Source: Nostoc mirabile CHAB5784
GTDB taxonomy: Bacteria > Cyanobacteriota > Cyanobacteriia > Cyanobacteriales > Nostocaceae
Reading direction: 5' to 3'
DNA: 64,000 nt
Assembly (NCBI RefSeq): GCF_020829645.1
Contig: NZ_JAIVFS010000001.1
Location: 119,558-183,557, forward strand
Below the pieces are notes generated by a model that worked only from the letters and a program-made list of their open reading frames with translations, did no database searches and was not told the origin of the DNA. Positions 53,357-61,407 of the stretch are shown here, piece after piece (the first letter of the stretch is position 1; every line of letters begins with the position of its first letter). Both the position numbers and the translations under genes were made by a program.

Positions 53357-53650
53357 AGCAAGTAACATTAGTGTACAAGTGAGCAAAAGAAGAATTTTGT
53401 ACTAGTACTGCAAGGCGCAATTCAAAATTCAAAATGAATACAGTCTAAGCGTTTCATTGATTTGTAATGGGTGGTTTATTTACGCCGTGTTGAACCGTAT
53501 TGCGATATAGCAATCCTATCTGATTTGTAAAAATTATCGGTGTCCATATCCCTAATTTCTTTGAGAAGTCGGGGATCTAACTTTTCACGAATGATTTAGG
53601 ATTGCTATATTTAGTGAAGATAAAAGCTTAAGTTATTTACCTGTGCCATT
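53357..53650. other. Repeat-rich spacer between methyltransferase and ParE-like genes
   Basis: Contains a GTTGAACCGTATTG fragment (53490-53502) reminiscent of the end of the 32293 element, directly followed by the inverted-repeat element at 53505-53610. No gene is seen. Confidence 0.5.
53505..53610. mobile_element. 106-bp MITE with TATAGCAATCCTA inverted ends
   Basis: Perfect 14-bp terminal inverted repeats ATATAGCAATCCTA (53505-53518) and its complement (53597-53610), extended imperfectly inwards. The ends start at TA, as in elements moved by IS630/Tc1-type transposases that duplicate TA. Non-coding. A related fragment GGGATTGCTATC lies at about 57754. Confidence 0.75.
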
Positions 53651-53968
53651 TCACTCCTCGTCTATGCCCGATTCTTCAAGAATACGATCAATGTCCCGCA
53701 TTCCAGGCAGAATCCGCAGAATTTCCAGGCGCATATCCTGAACTCTGTACACCACCACATAGACAGTCTTACCAATTGGCGGTGTCACTAATTCCCTAGT
53801 ACCAAACACTCGTCCTGGTTTACCAAGGTTCGGCATTATCAGCAACTTTTTGATAATTTGCTGTAGACGTGTGGCCACCTCACGAGCAGCTGACGGGTTA
53901 GCATCAGCAATGTAGTCACGGATGCTTGTTAGATCGGAAACGGCAAGCTCAAGAAAAACTAAACGCAT
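53651..53968 (-). CDS. ParE/RelE-family toxin
   Basis: 105-residue protein of the ParE type: VFLELAVSDLTSIRDYIADA, NPSAAREVATRLQQIIKKLL, GKPGRVFGTRELVTPPIGKT and the C-terminal strand VYVVVYRVQDMRLEILRILP. ParE toxins inhibit gyrase. The gene overlaps the end of the ribbon-helix-helix antitoxin gene by 10 bases. The pair appears intact. Confidence 0.9.
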   Translation of the reverse strand: MRLVFLELAVSDLTSIRDYIADANPSAAREVATRLQQIIKKLLIMPNLGKPGRVFGTRELVTPPIGKTVYVVVYRVQDMRLEILRILPGMRDIDRILEESGIDEE

Positions 53969-54231
53969 GGAGATGGCTTTTCATTCTCCATTCCCCAAGT
54001 GTCAAGCCAATCTGACACATCGGAGCCTTCAATCCATCGAGCTTGTGGGCTATCAGCAATTTTCACCGCCTCTTCAATCATCTGGATTTGCCAGCTTGAC
54101 TGTTCCACGTACAAGGCGATCGCCTCTGCCGCCAACCAAGACTTACTACGCCGTGTACTTTTAGCAAGGGCATCCAACTTCGCCTTAATCTCTGGCGTTA
54201 ATCTAACGGTAACAACTTCGCTTTGAGACAT
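53959..54231 (-). CDS. ParD-like ribbon-helix-helix antitoxin
   Basis: 90-residue protein whose N-terminal 45 residues form a ribbon-helix-helix DNA-binding domain (SEVVTVRLTPEIKAKLDALA, then KSTRRSKSWLAAEAIALYVE). The C-terminal part, rich in acidic and Trp residues (IEGSDVSDWLDTWGMENEKP), should bind the toxin. Two tandem GATGTATAC units lie 37-54 bases upstream of its start and are a likely operator for autorepression. Confidence 0.9.
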   Translation of the reverse strand: MSQSEVVTVRLTPEIKAKLDALAKSTRRSKSWLAAEAIALYVEQSSWQIQMIEEAVKIADSPQARWIEGSDVSDWLDTWGMENEKPSPCV

Positions 54232-54267
54232 TGAAAAACTCTCCTTTTAATCACTCATTTTAGCTTG

Positions 54268-54285
54268 ATGTATACGATGTATACA
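54268..54285 (-). promoter_or_regulatory. Probable operator of the ParD/ParE-like operon
   Basis: Two exact tandem copies of GATGTATAC, each containing the palindrome GTATAC, just upstream of the antitoxin start (54231, minus). Ribbon-helix-helix repressors bind such short tandem or inverted sites. Assignment is by position and symmetry. Confidence 0.55.
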
Positions 54286-54447
54286 AGCGAATCATACAAA
54301 GGTTCACAATTCCAAATTTGGCTGATGGCGTTTAGACTGCGATCGCCTTAGTAAAAATGCTCCAAAAGTTTATCGGTAACAGGAACACTTCAGAACTTCT
54401 GTTGGGTAATCTAGTTGCAGAAGCGAATTCTTAATTGAGGGTAACAA

Positions 54448-54729
54448 ATGCATCCAGAAACGGAAAGAATCTTTAGGGTTCTAGAAAGTTACAATGCAAA
54501 TCTTCCTAAAAATCACAAATTCTGGAACAATCCTTTTCTCTGGAATAGTGAATAGCAAGGAAAATTCGACATTTGGAAGTTTTTAGTTTCCGAGGGCTTT
54601 GTTTATTCTATTGTTCAGTCTACTAAGATAGATCGAGCAATTAAACATTGGCAAGATATTGAATCTAGAGGAACACCAACTGCTCAAGTAAAAGTCCAAA
54701 ATTATTATAGTTTGTCCATAAAAAATTAA
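54448..54729 (+). pseudogene. Amber-interrupted ORF of unknown family
   Basis: From ATG 54448 (GAGGG 10 bases upstream) the frame reads MHPETERIFRVLESYNANLP, KNHKFWNNPFLWNSE, then TAG at 54553, then stays open for 57 codons: QGKFDIWKFLVSEGFVYSIV to the natural stop TAA 54729. Composition is coding-like on both sides of the TAG. No family is recognised. Most likely a gene killed by a CAG-to-TAG or TGG-to-TAG change. Confidence 0.6.
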
Positions 54730-54747
54730 GTGTAGGTATTATTTATT

Positions 54748-54793
54748 GTTAGCGCTACTCCACGAAAAACTGCTGCTCGCTGATAGCGCTAAC
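54748..54793 (-). terminator. Hairpin downstream of the E2 gene
   Basis: Perfect 10-bp inverted repeat GTTAGCGCTA / TAGCGCTAAC (54748-54757 and 54784-54793) with a 26-base loop, 26 bp beyond the end of the minus-strand E2 gene and 19 bp beyond the amber ORF. No strong T-run, so it may be a repeat or a weak two-way terminator. Confidence 0.45.
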
Positions 54794-54818
54794 ATTTAAA
54801 TTTGGTGTCTTTTCAAAA

Positions 54819-56120
54819 TTACATTGTCAAAGATTGAGGATTCGTCTCAATCAATTTCGCTAAATCTTGCAAGAACGCCGCAGCATGGGCACCGTAAATA
54901 ATCCGGTGGTCAGAAGTAATATTGACTTGCATTTGTTGCCGCACGCCAAATAAACCGTCGGCTGTTGCTACCACTTGTGGACGGGATGCCCCGATCGCTA
55001 AAATTGAACCTTGTCCAGGCGGTAAAATTGCATCAAATTTATCTACGCCAAACATCCCCAAATTGGACAGGGTAAAAGTACCACTGTTGTATTCTTGGGG
55101 TTGTAGTTGTTTTGCCCTGGCACGTTCTACCAAAGATTTCCAAGTACGCGACAGAGAATATATATCCACTGCGTCTGCATTTTGCAGCACAGGTGTAATT
55201 AATCCGCCATCATCCATCGCTACTGCTACGGAAATGTTGATATCAGAATGATAAACAATACCCTGGTCTGAGTAGCTAGCATTTAACAATGGGTGTTTTT
55301 GCAATGTCACTGCTACAGCTTTCGCCAGTAGCGCTGTCATTGTCACGCCTTTGGATTTAATTTGTTTATAAAGTTTGTCTAATCCATCGGTGGTAATTGT
55401 ATAACCGACACGGAAGACGGGCACGGATATGGTGGCTACCATGTTCCGCACGACAGCATTTTGGAAGGTAGTTAAAGGTACAATTTGACCAGGAACAGCC
55501 GCTGCCACGGGTGCGGGTGCTGGTGTGTGAGGTGCTGGGGGCGCAACTGGGGCACTGGTTGGTATGGGTGCTGGTGGAGCAACTGGGGCAAGTGCAGTTT
55601 GCTTGCCCTTGTTAGACAATGCTTCTACATCTTCGGCAACAATGCGTCCGTGGGGGCCACTACCTTGGAGTGTAGTTAAATCAACTTTGAGTTCTTTGGC
55701 TAACTTACGGGCACGGGGTGAAGCTATAAGCCTTCCTTCTTTGTGGTTAGACCCGTTTTGAGACGCTAAGGCAGGTGTTGCGGCTGAGGCTGTGGCAGCA
55801 ACTGGTTCAGGGGAAGAGGTAGTAGTAGCAGCCGCGCCGCCAGAATTGGCAAGAGATTTGGCAGTTTCAATTTCAGCTTCCGTTTCGGCGATGAAGGCGA
55901 TCGCAGATCCTACGGGGGCAGTTTCACCAGCTTCAACTATAATATGGGCAAGAAATCCCTCATAAAAGGTTTCTACATCCATATCTGCCTTATCTGACTC
56001 TACAACCACCACTGTTTCGCCTTTTTCCACTTTGTCCCCTGGCGATTTCACCCAGGAAACGATTTTGCCTTCGGTCATGGTGGAACTCAGCGCCGGCATA
56101 AATACTTCGTGAATGCTCAT
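54819..56120 (-). CDS. odhB: Dihydrolipoamide acetyltransferase (E2) of pyruvate dehydrogenase
   Basis: 433-residue E2 core that passes acetyl groups from lipoamide to CoA. The lipoyl domain carries the modified lysine in ESDKADM (K44); a Pro/Ala-rich linker follows; the E1/E3-binding domain is IASPRARKLAKELKVDLTTL; a second Pro/Ala-rich linker (about 180-215) leads to the catalytic domain ending ITSDHRIIYGAHAAAFLQDL. The active-site DHR is followed by IIYGA, as in plastid and cyanobacterial enzymes, instead of DGA. Other PDH genes are elsewhere, as usual in cyanobacteria. Confidence 0.95.
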   Translation of the reverse strand: MSIHEVFMPALSSTMTEGKIVSWVKSPGDKVEKGETVVVVESDKADMDVETFYEGFLAHIIVEAGETAPVGSAIAFIAETEAEIETAKSLANSGGAAATTTSSPEPVAATASAATPALASQNGSNHKEGRLIASPRARKLAKELKVDLTTLQGSGPHGRIVAEDVEALSNKGKQTALAPVAPPAPIPTSAPVAPPAPHTPAPAPVAAAVPGQIVPLTTFQNAVVRNMVATISVPVFRVGYTITTDGLDKLYKQIKSKGVTMTALLAKAVAVTLQKHPLLNASYSDQGIVYHSDINISVAVAMDDGGLITPVLQNADAVDIYSLSRTWKSLVERARAKQLQPQEYNSGTFTLSNLGMFGVDKFDAILPPGQGSILAIGASRPQVVATADGLFGVRQQMQVNITSDHRIIYGAHAAAFLQDLAKLIETNPQSLTM

Positions 56121-56329
56121 AGGGTGGTTTGGGAATCAATGGTTTATGGACTTTAACAGTTTTTATCAGATCGAATTGTATCTTGATGAGAGAGTTTTAG
56201 ACTGTTTATATTTTAGGTTGGGCATTGGGAATTGGGCACTTGTACTGAGCGCCTCAACTCAAATGTCAAGGTCTTCGTGACGAATTATTTACAATTCGGC
56301 AAAACTACCCATATAGTGAGCCTGTAATG

Positions 56330-56377
56330 AAAAAAATAAAGAAGCTGCCCCTTTGCCCCTTTTGAAGCAGCCTCTTT
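56330..56377 (-). terminator. Rho-independent terminator of the NmrA-like gene
   Basis: On the minus strand AAAGAGGCTGC pairs with GCAGCTTCTTT (11 bp, one G-T pair), followed by ATTTTTTT. It ends 22 bases after the stop codon at 56399. The arms are at 56367-56377 and 56338-56348. Confidence 0.8.
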
Positions 56378-56398
56378 GTACAAAGACAATCACCCTTT

Positions 56399-57277
56399 TT
56401 AAAAAGCAGCAGCAAATTCCTTTGCAAAATCTTCCAGCTTTACTTTTCCCATAGTAATTGGCTTATGCAGGTCATAATCCTGCCGTAATGCGCCGCTGTG
56501 AATGCTGGCACCCATTTCAACAAAGTTGGCTGCAATATGTGTCGGCATTCCTTTCTTTTCCAAACCGTCTTGCATTTGCTCATTGGTAAAAGTTGCCCAT
56601 TTTAAATCCGGCTTGCCAATAGCGATGCCTAAGATGTGAGCGGCTTCGTTGGCCGTATGCTCGTCGCTTCCCACATATCGCACTTTCTTGCCGGTAACAG
56701 GTGTTTCTATCTCTTGTGCAGCGGCGGCGGCAATATCTCTTGGGTGAACCATTGCAATCTTGTCGTCGCCACCATAGTTTGCGCCGATAAAGCCCAGACC
56801 TTTTATCATATCTACAAAGCTGTACAAATTGGTGTAGAAGTAAGTAGGGCGCAGATGAGTAATGGCTATGTCTGACAGCTCATTCAGAATGCTTTCTGTA
56901 TGGTGAGAACCGAGGATGAATCCGGTGCCATTATCTAAATGTGCGCCCGTACTGCTGAGATGAACAAGACGCTTTACGCCCGACTGTTGAATGGCTTGGG
57001 CATAGTTGCTGCCGATTCTCCGGTAATACTGTACCTGATCGGGTTCGGTAAAGTCTGGCGGCACCATAGCAAACACGGCATCGGCACCGGTAAAAGTAGA
57101 CACCAGGAAATCAACGTCTGACAATGAGCCGATGGCGGCGGTGGCGCCTAAGGCTTCAATGTCTTTTTGCTTTTCCGGCTTGCTGCTGATAACCGTAACC
57201 GTATGACCTTTTTGTACTAACTCCTCTGCCAGTGGCTTGCCGATGTTTCCTAAAGAACCTGTTACTATAGCTTTCAT
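56399..57277 (-). CDS. NmrA-like NAD(P)-binding oxidoreductase
   Basis: 292-residue atypical short-chain dehydrogenase of the NmrA/NAD(P)H:quinone-reductase-like group. The nucleotide-binding motif is AIVTGSLGNIGKPLAEELVQ (GxxGxxG type); LVHLSSTGAH is the modified active-site region without the classical YxxxK. It may reduce quinones or sense redox state. The gene has a more G/C-rich, even codon use and lacks GCGATCGC octamers; the protein resembles those of Bacteroidetes, so recent transfer is possible. It carries its own terminator and has no operon partners. Confidence 0.85.
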   Translation of the reverse strand: MKAIVTGSLGNIGKPLAEELVQKGHTVTVISSKPEKQKDIEALGATAAIGSLSDVDFLVSTFTGADAVFAMVPPDFTEPDQVQYYRRIGSNYAQAIQQSGVKRLVHLSSTGAHLDNGTGFILGSHHTESILNELSDIAITHLRPTYFYTNLYSFVDMIKGLGFIGANYGGDDKIAMVHPRDIAAAAAQEIETPVTGKKVRYVGSDEHTANEAAHILGIAIGKPDLKWATFTNEQMQDGLEKKGMPTHIAANFVEMGASIHSGALRQDYDLHKPITMGKVKLEDFAKEFAAAF

Positions 57278-57885
57278 AAATATTTCGTTTTTGTTTGCAA
57301 GGGTTTCTGAATCGGTTAGTGCTAGTTATTTTGGTGAAGTCAATAGTAATTATTAAGATGGGCGTACATTCCTTATAATTTCATTTTTTGAAACTCTTTT
57401 CACTAATATAAGTTTTGTTAATGATTTAGGTATTATTTAGAACTAATATGTACGGTGAATTGAATTGGCGTAGGCGTAGCCCGCACTTCGACAAGGTTCG
57501 ACTCCGCTCACCAGCCGCTCGGTGACCACCGTAGACATCGCCCTTGAGAAAAACTTTGCGATTTACTGACATTAGCTTTTGACTAATGACAAAGAACAAA
57601 TGATAAATGACTAATCGATTGACTTTAGGAACCTAAATATAGCTTAGAAGTCTATAATACAGAACTATCCACAATGGTTAGCCAATATCTTGCTCGATCT
57701 CGTTTTAGTCATTGACTTGCCAAAATCACCACGAGTTTCTCACAGATTAAATGGGATTGCTATCTATATTCCTCATAACCACTGCTTAAGATACAAGAGC
57801 TTCTCACAGGTAGAGGATATGGGATACAGTTCAATCTAGAATTCAAAATTGGTCATAAACCTATTTGAAATTCCTGTTTACTTTT
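57278..57885. other. Intergenic region with a full copy of the dispersed GCGATG repeat
   Basis: 608 bp. Holds the repeat at 57468-57541 and a short AATGACAAAGAACAAATGAT heptamer-like stretch at about 57584-57612. The rest is AT-rich without hairpins or genes that I can support. Confidence 0.55.
57468..57541 (-). repeat. Dispersed GCGATGTCTACG repeat, near-full copy
   Basis: Same ends and internal blocks (GGTGACC, GAGCGGCTGGTGAGC, GGAGTCGAACC, AAGTGCGGGCTACGCC) as the copy inserted in the lyase gene at 26536-26630, in the same orientation, about 20 bp shorter in the middle. Confidence 0.85.
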
Positions 57886-58359
57886 ATGTCGGCAAAGTTG
57901 AAATTCTTTTTGATTGTGATACTAGGTATCTTTGCCACTGCTGGCGCTGGAGTATATTTTACCCACCAGCAATCTGCACCGATTGTTGAGACTAGTAATG
58001 CACAAACCCAGCAGGTGGGAGCAATACATCAGTCTCAAGAGGTTGTGGCATACTCAGAGCGTTCCGATTATAAAACCATACCTTTAGAAAAGCTCAACTC
58101 ATCTCTCCAAGGTAGCGATCCTGCTACCCTCGCCCTGAATGCCTTTGACGACATAGCATCAGTGGGAGGAACGCGAAAGGTAGAGGTAGCTTATCCACAA
58201 CGAAATCAGGCCCTTGTGACGATTACGCAAATCAAGGGGGGTAATGATTCAGTTGGTATTAAATATCGAGTTGAGATGACTACTTTTGGGCGATCGCTTT
58301 TTGTTAGCTCACCTCCAGTCTGGCAAATTGTTTGGGCTGGAGTGAGCAGTCAGGAGTAG
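57886..58359 (+). CDS. Membrane-anchored or exported hypothetical protein
   Basis: 157 residues from ATG 57886 (MSAKLKFFLIVILGIFATAG); a TTG start at 57865 is possible but unsupported. The N-terminal hydrophobic helix (about 5-25) is an uncleaved anchor or signal; the remaining 130 residues are soluble and extracytoplasmic, with a C-terminal beta-rich part (KVEVAYPQRNQALVTITQIK; RSLFVSSPPVWQIVWAG). No family is recognised, though this size and layout recur in cyanobacterial hypothetical proteins. It ends 18 bases before a perfect palindrome. Confidence 0.7.
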   Translation: MSAKLKFFLIVILGIFATAGAGVYFTHQQSAPIVETSNAQTQQVGAIHQSQEVVAYSERSDYKTIPLEKLNSSLQGSDPATLALNAFDDIASVGGTRKVEVAYPQRNQALVTITQIKGGNDSVGIKYRVEMTTFGRSLFVSSPPVWQIVWAGVSSQE

Positions 58360-58384
58360 AGACGCGATTAATCGCGTCTCTACT
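58355..58384 (+). terminator. Perfect 30-bp palindrome after the exported-protein gene
   Basis: Completely symmetric sequence centred on GATTAATC with arms AGTAGAGACGC / GCGTCTCTACT. It overlaps the stop codon region of the preceding gene and could terminate transcription. The core recurs at 14556-14575 and, in altered form, at 2461-2496, so it is also a dispersed repeat. Confidence 0.65.
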
Positions 58385-58440
58385 GGAGTGAGGAGTTAGG
58401 AATTTAAACTCATAACTCATAACTCATAACTCATAACTTT

Positions 58441-58890
58441 CTAAATGTCGCCGCGAATTTCTTCTACAACGCCATCGCGCAGAACGATTTCGACCTGCAT
58501 TTTGCTAATCAGGTTATCACCGATCTCTACCCGGAAAAAGCCTTCCATTTGGAATTGGTTGACTTCCTGATCTTGCTGAAGAAACTGCACTTGCTGGAGA
58601 TTTTGCAGCAATTGATTTTTCTGCTCTAGAAATTCACTTTTCTTTTGATTGACTTGGAGTTGGATATTGTCAATTTGTTGGAGAGTCTGGGGGCCAGGTG
58701 GTTGCAGACTCTGCTTTTGAATTGCAGCGATCGCTCTTTGTCCTTCTACGTCTAGCTGTTGCAGTTGCTGATCGAGTTGATTGATTTGCGTTTGCAGCTG
58801 CTGTTGTACTTCCTCTTTCCAGAGGGGAGTCACAATAACTTTGACGTTAACAACACGTTTCAGGAGCAAGTTAGATTTGGAGACATCCAT
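58441..58890 (-). CDS. YlqD-like coiled-coil protein
   Basis: 149-residue protein. Residues about 22-100 are a Gln/Leu-rich coiled coil (EEVQQQLQTQINQLDQQLQQ); the ends are strand-like (LLLKRVVNVKVIVTPLWKEE; FFRVEIGDNLISKMQVEIVL). The pattern matches the YlqD family found in Firmicutes and cyanobacteria, of unknown function. It lies 42 bp after the acyl-CoA synthetase gene on the same strand, so it is probably in an operon with it. Confidence 0.85.
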   Translation of the reverse strand: MDVSKSNLLLKRVVNVKVIVTPLWKEEVQQQLQTQINQLDQQLQQLDVEGQRAIAAIQKQSLQPPGPQTLQQIDNIQLQVNQKKSEFLEQKNQLLQNLQQVQFLQQDQEVNQFQMEGFFRVEIGDNLISKMQVEIVLRDGVVEEIRGDI

Positions 58891-58932
58891 AAATATTTCA
58901 CGTTCACTCTTACTAGTTGGGAGGTGGAATGA

Positions 58933-60909
58933 TCAAGCAAACATGCCGTCAATAATATCGCGATAGCGTTCCGTGACGACGTGTCGGCGAACTTTCAGTG
59001 TTTGTGTCATCAAGCCATTTTCGATGGAAAACGGTTCCAGAATCAGTTTAAACGTTCCAATGCGGTCATCCGGTCGATAGCTTGGACGATTTTGCACTTC
59101 CCGATTCAATTCTTGCCGAAATAAATCCTGGATCATTCTACTCTCGAAGTCAATTTTTTGACTAGGTGAAGAAGCAACCTGATCATTCTGCGTATCCAGT
59201 GTCAAATTCTGACTTGCTGCCCATTTTTCTAAGGCTTCGACATTGGGGACAATTAAGGCTCCCAGGCTGCGCTGATCTTGGCCGACGAGCATAATTTGAT
59301 CGATGTATGGCGATCGCAAACACACATCTTCAATCGGCTGTGGCTCGATGTTTTCCCCGTTAGTCAATACAATCGTATCCTTTGCTCTGCCTGTTAGCAC
59401 CAAGTCGTCTTCTGGTGTTAGCCAACCCAAATCGCCGCTATCAAACCAACCTTCAGCATCAATTGCTTTCGCTGTCGCTTCGGGATTTTGGTAATAGCCT
59501 TGCATAATCTGTGGCCCCCTCAACAATACTAAGCCTCGCTTTTCTACTGGTAGAGGCGCTTTTGTCTCAGGATCTACGATTTTAGCTTCTGTAGCGGGTA
59601 GTGGTTGCCCTGATGCACCAATTAGATTCCGCCAAGGACGCCGCACATGGGTAACAGGAGAAGTTTCTGTCAAGCCATAACCTTGCAAAATCTGCACACC
59701 AATAATTTCAAAGAAATTATCTATGTGTCTGGGAAGCGCACCGCCGCCGCTAATCATCTGCTTAACTTGTCCTCCTGTGGCTTCTCGCACTTTGGCATAA
59801 ACCAGTCGTTCTCCCAAGGCATGGAGGGGTAATAAAGCAGATGCTTGTATTTTAGCTGTTAATCGTTCGACGGCTGAAGCATGAAGATTAGTTAAATCCA
59901 ATCCTTGAGCAACTCGCCGCGCTTTGATATATTTCTCGCTATTGCCCAATAAAAAGTTAATTAGGCGTTGCTTTTTGGCTGGTTGTTCGCGGAACTGCTT
60001 TTGCACTCCTTCATAAATCGATTCCCACAGCCGGGGTACACCCACCATGTAGTTGGGTTTAAATTGTCTCAAATCTGCTTTCACTGAGCGCAAATTGGTA
60101 TAAACTTGCGTGCAACCTTGAGATAGTAGGTAATATTCAACAGTTCGTTCGTAGCTGTGCCAGGAAGGTAGAATACTGAGAACGATATCGCCAGCGTTTG
60201 GTTGCAATACTGTGCCAAAGGTTGTCACTTGGTGCATCAAATTGCTATAAGACAGCATTACACCCTTAGGTTTACCTGTGGTGCCAGAGGTATAAATTAG
60301 GGTTGCTAGAGCGTCACGATTTTGCTTGACTGGCACAAAATTATGATTTTTCCCAATTTCGAGCAACTGGGCAAAGTTCAGCACCTTTACGGTTTCGTCT
60401 GTTGGTGGTGCTTCATCCGAAAGTAATATTACCACCTGAATTGGTAAATCTTTGAGGCGGTCTTGCAGTTTTTTAAGTGTCTTTAAATCCTCAACTACTA
60501 TTGCCGTACTGCCACTATTAGCAATGATAAACAGCAGTTCTTCTTTTTCCGCTTGGGAGCTACGCACCGCATCAACACCTCCAGCAGTCATTATGCCTTG
60601 ATCGGCAATAAACCAGCGAGGACTGTTGTCAGAAATTAAGGAAATGCGATCGCCTACCTTTACTCCTAACGCCTGCAACCCAGCAGCAAATAGTCGCATT
60701 TGCTCTGCCAACTGGGTATAAGTAATCGCTACTTCTGGTTTAACATGAGGGTTGCGGAGGGCGACAACATCACCAAATCGCCCAGCTGCCAAAGGCCAAA
60801 TTTCTGGCAGCGATTCCACATTTGTGTAATCTACCAACCGCTTTAATGCCTGGCGTTCTTGTTCACTGATGTTAGATAAAAAAGAAGACGCGGTTTGGGT
60901 TTTTGACAT
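58933..60909 (-). CDS. aas: Long-chain acyl-CoA/acyl-ACP synthetase
   Basis: 658-residue AMP-forming ligase that activates free fatty acids. In cyanobacteria the single enzyme of this type acts as acyl-ACP synthetase and recycles fatty acids released from membranes. The ATP/AMP signature is LIYTSGTTGKPKGVMLSYSN; further motifs are LQGYGLTETSPV and GWFDSGDLGWL, then TGRAKDTIVLTNGENIEPQP. Gene identity as aas rests on family knowledge. Start ATG 60909. Followed by a ylqD-like gene on the same strand. Confidence 0.92.
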   Translation of the reverse strand: MSKTQTASSFLSNISEQERQALKRLVDYTNVESLPEIWPLAAGRFGDVVALRNPHVKPEVAITYTQLAEQMRLFAAGLQALGVKVGDRISLISDNSPRWFIADQGIMTAGGVDAVRSSQAEKEELLFIIANSGSTAIVVEDLKTLKKLQDRLKDLPIQVVILLSDEAPPTDETVKVLNFAQLLEIGKNHNFVPVKQNRDALATLIYTSGTTGKPKGVMLSYSNLMHQVTTFGTVLQPNAGDIVLSILPSWHSYERTVEYYLLSQGCTQVYTNLRSVKADLRQFKPNYMVGVPRLWESIYEGVQKQFREQPAKKQRLINFLLGNSEKYIKARRVAQGLDLTNLHASAVERLTAKIQASALLPLHALGERLVYAKVREATGGQVKQMISGGGALPRHIDNFFEIIGVQILQGYGLTETSPVTHVRRPWRNLIGASGQPLPATEAKIVDPETKAPLPVEKRGLVLLRGPQIMQGYYQNPEATAKAIDAEGWFDSGDLGWLTPEDDLVLTGRAKDTIVLTNGENIEPQPIEDVCLRSPYIDQIMLVGQDQRSLGALIVPNVEALEKWAASQNLTLDTQNDQVASSPSQKIDFESRMIQDLFRQELNREVQNRPSYRPDDRIGTFKLILEPFSIENGLMTQTLKVRRHVVTERYRDIIDGMFA

Positions 60910-61106
60910 AACACCTTACCTAAATATCGTAAACTAATCGTAATTCTTAGCTTATTTTGTTATTACGCTACAATAACTGTCCTTATTATCCACATTCTCC
61001 TCTGTGTATGATAATTCCAGGAATTCCACGTTTATATTTACAAAAATTTATGTTAAAGTTAATTTACATAGACTGCAAGCAATGATTGTGTTTGCAGCTA
61101 ATAACA

Positions 61107-61135
61107 GCGATGTCTACGACGGGCTACGCCTACGC
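61107..61135 (+). repeat. Minimal copy of the dispersed GCGATG repeat
   Basis: Only the two ends, GCGATGTCTACGA and GGGCTACGCCTACGC, joined with the centre missing. It lies 27 bases upstream of the first micro-membrane protein gene. Confidence 0.75.
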
Positions 61136-61161
61136 CTACGTTTCACAGGAGATGATTACCT

Positions 61162-61407
61162 ATGAATTTGATAGACGCTATACTGCTAACGCTGCTCAAC
61201 ATTGCTGCTTGCATGGCGTTGCCTAAGCTTTTAGCTATCCTTCTGGCTCATAAAACCAAACTTATTGAAATGTTGCCAAATGGTTCAAAATCACAAATAG
61301 CTAAAGTGGAACTTACCAGTTTTCCTTATTGTACAGCTTATGCATTGACAGGCAGCCAATTCTGTAAATTTAGTCCTAATTTCTGTCCTAATTGTTCTCC
61401 GAATTGA
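61162..61407 (+). CDS. Small hydrophobic protein, paralogue A
   Basis: 81-residue protein with an AGGAGA ribosome site. The N-terminus MNLIDAILLTLLNIAACMAL then PKLLAILLAHK is a compact hydrophobic helix; the C-terminal half is Cys-rich (FPYCTAYALTGSQFCKFSPN, FCPNCSPN). The first 31 residues are clearly related to those of the protein at 62105-62269 (LLTLLN-x6-LALPKLLAIL pattern), while the tails differ. No named family is recognised. The good ribosome site and the paralogue argue for a real gene. Confidence 0.65.
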   Translation: MNLIDAILLTLLNIAACMALPKLLAILLAHKTKLIEMLPNGSKSQIAKVELTSFPYCTAYALTGSQFCKFSPNFCPNCSPN

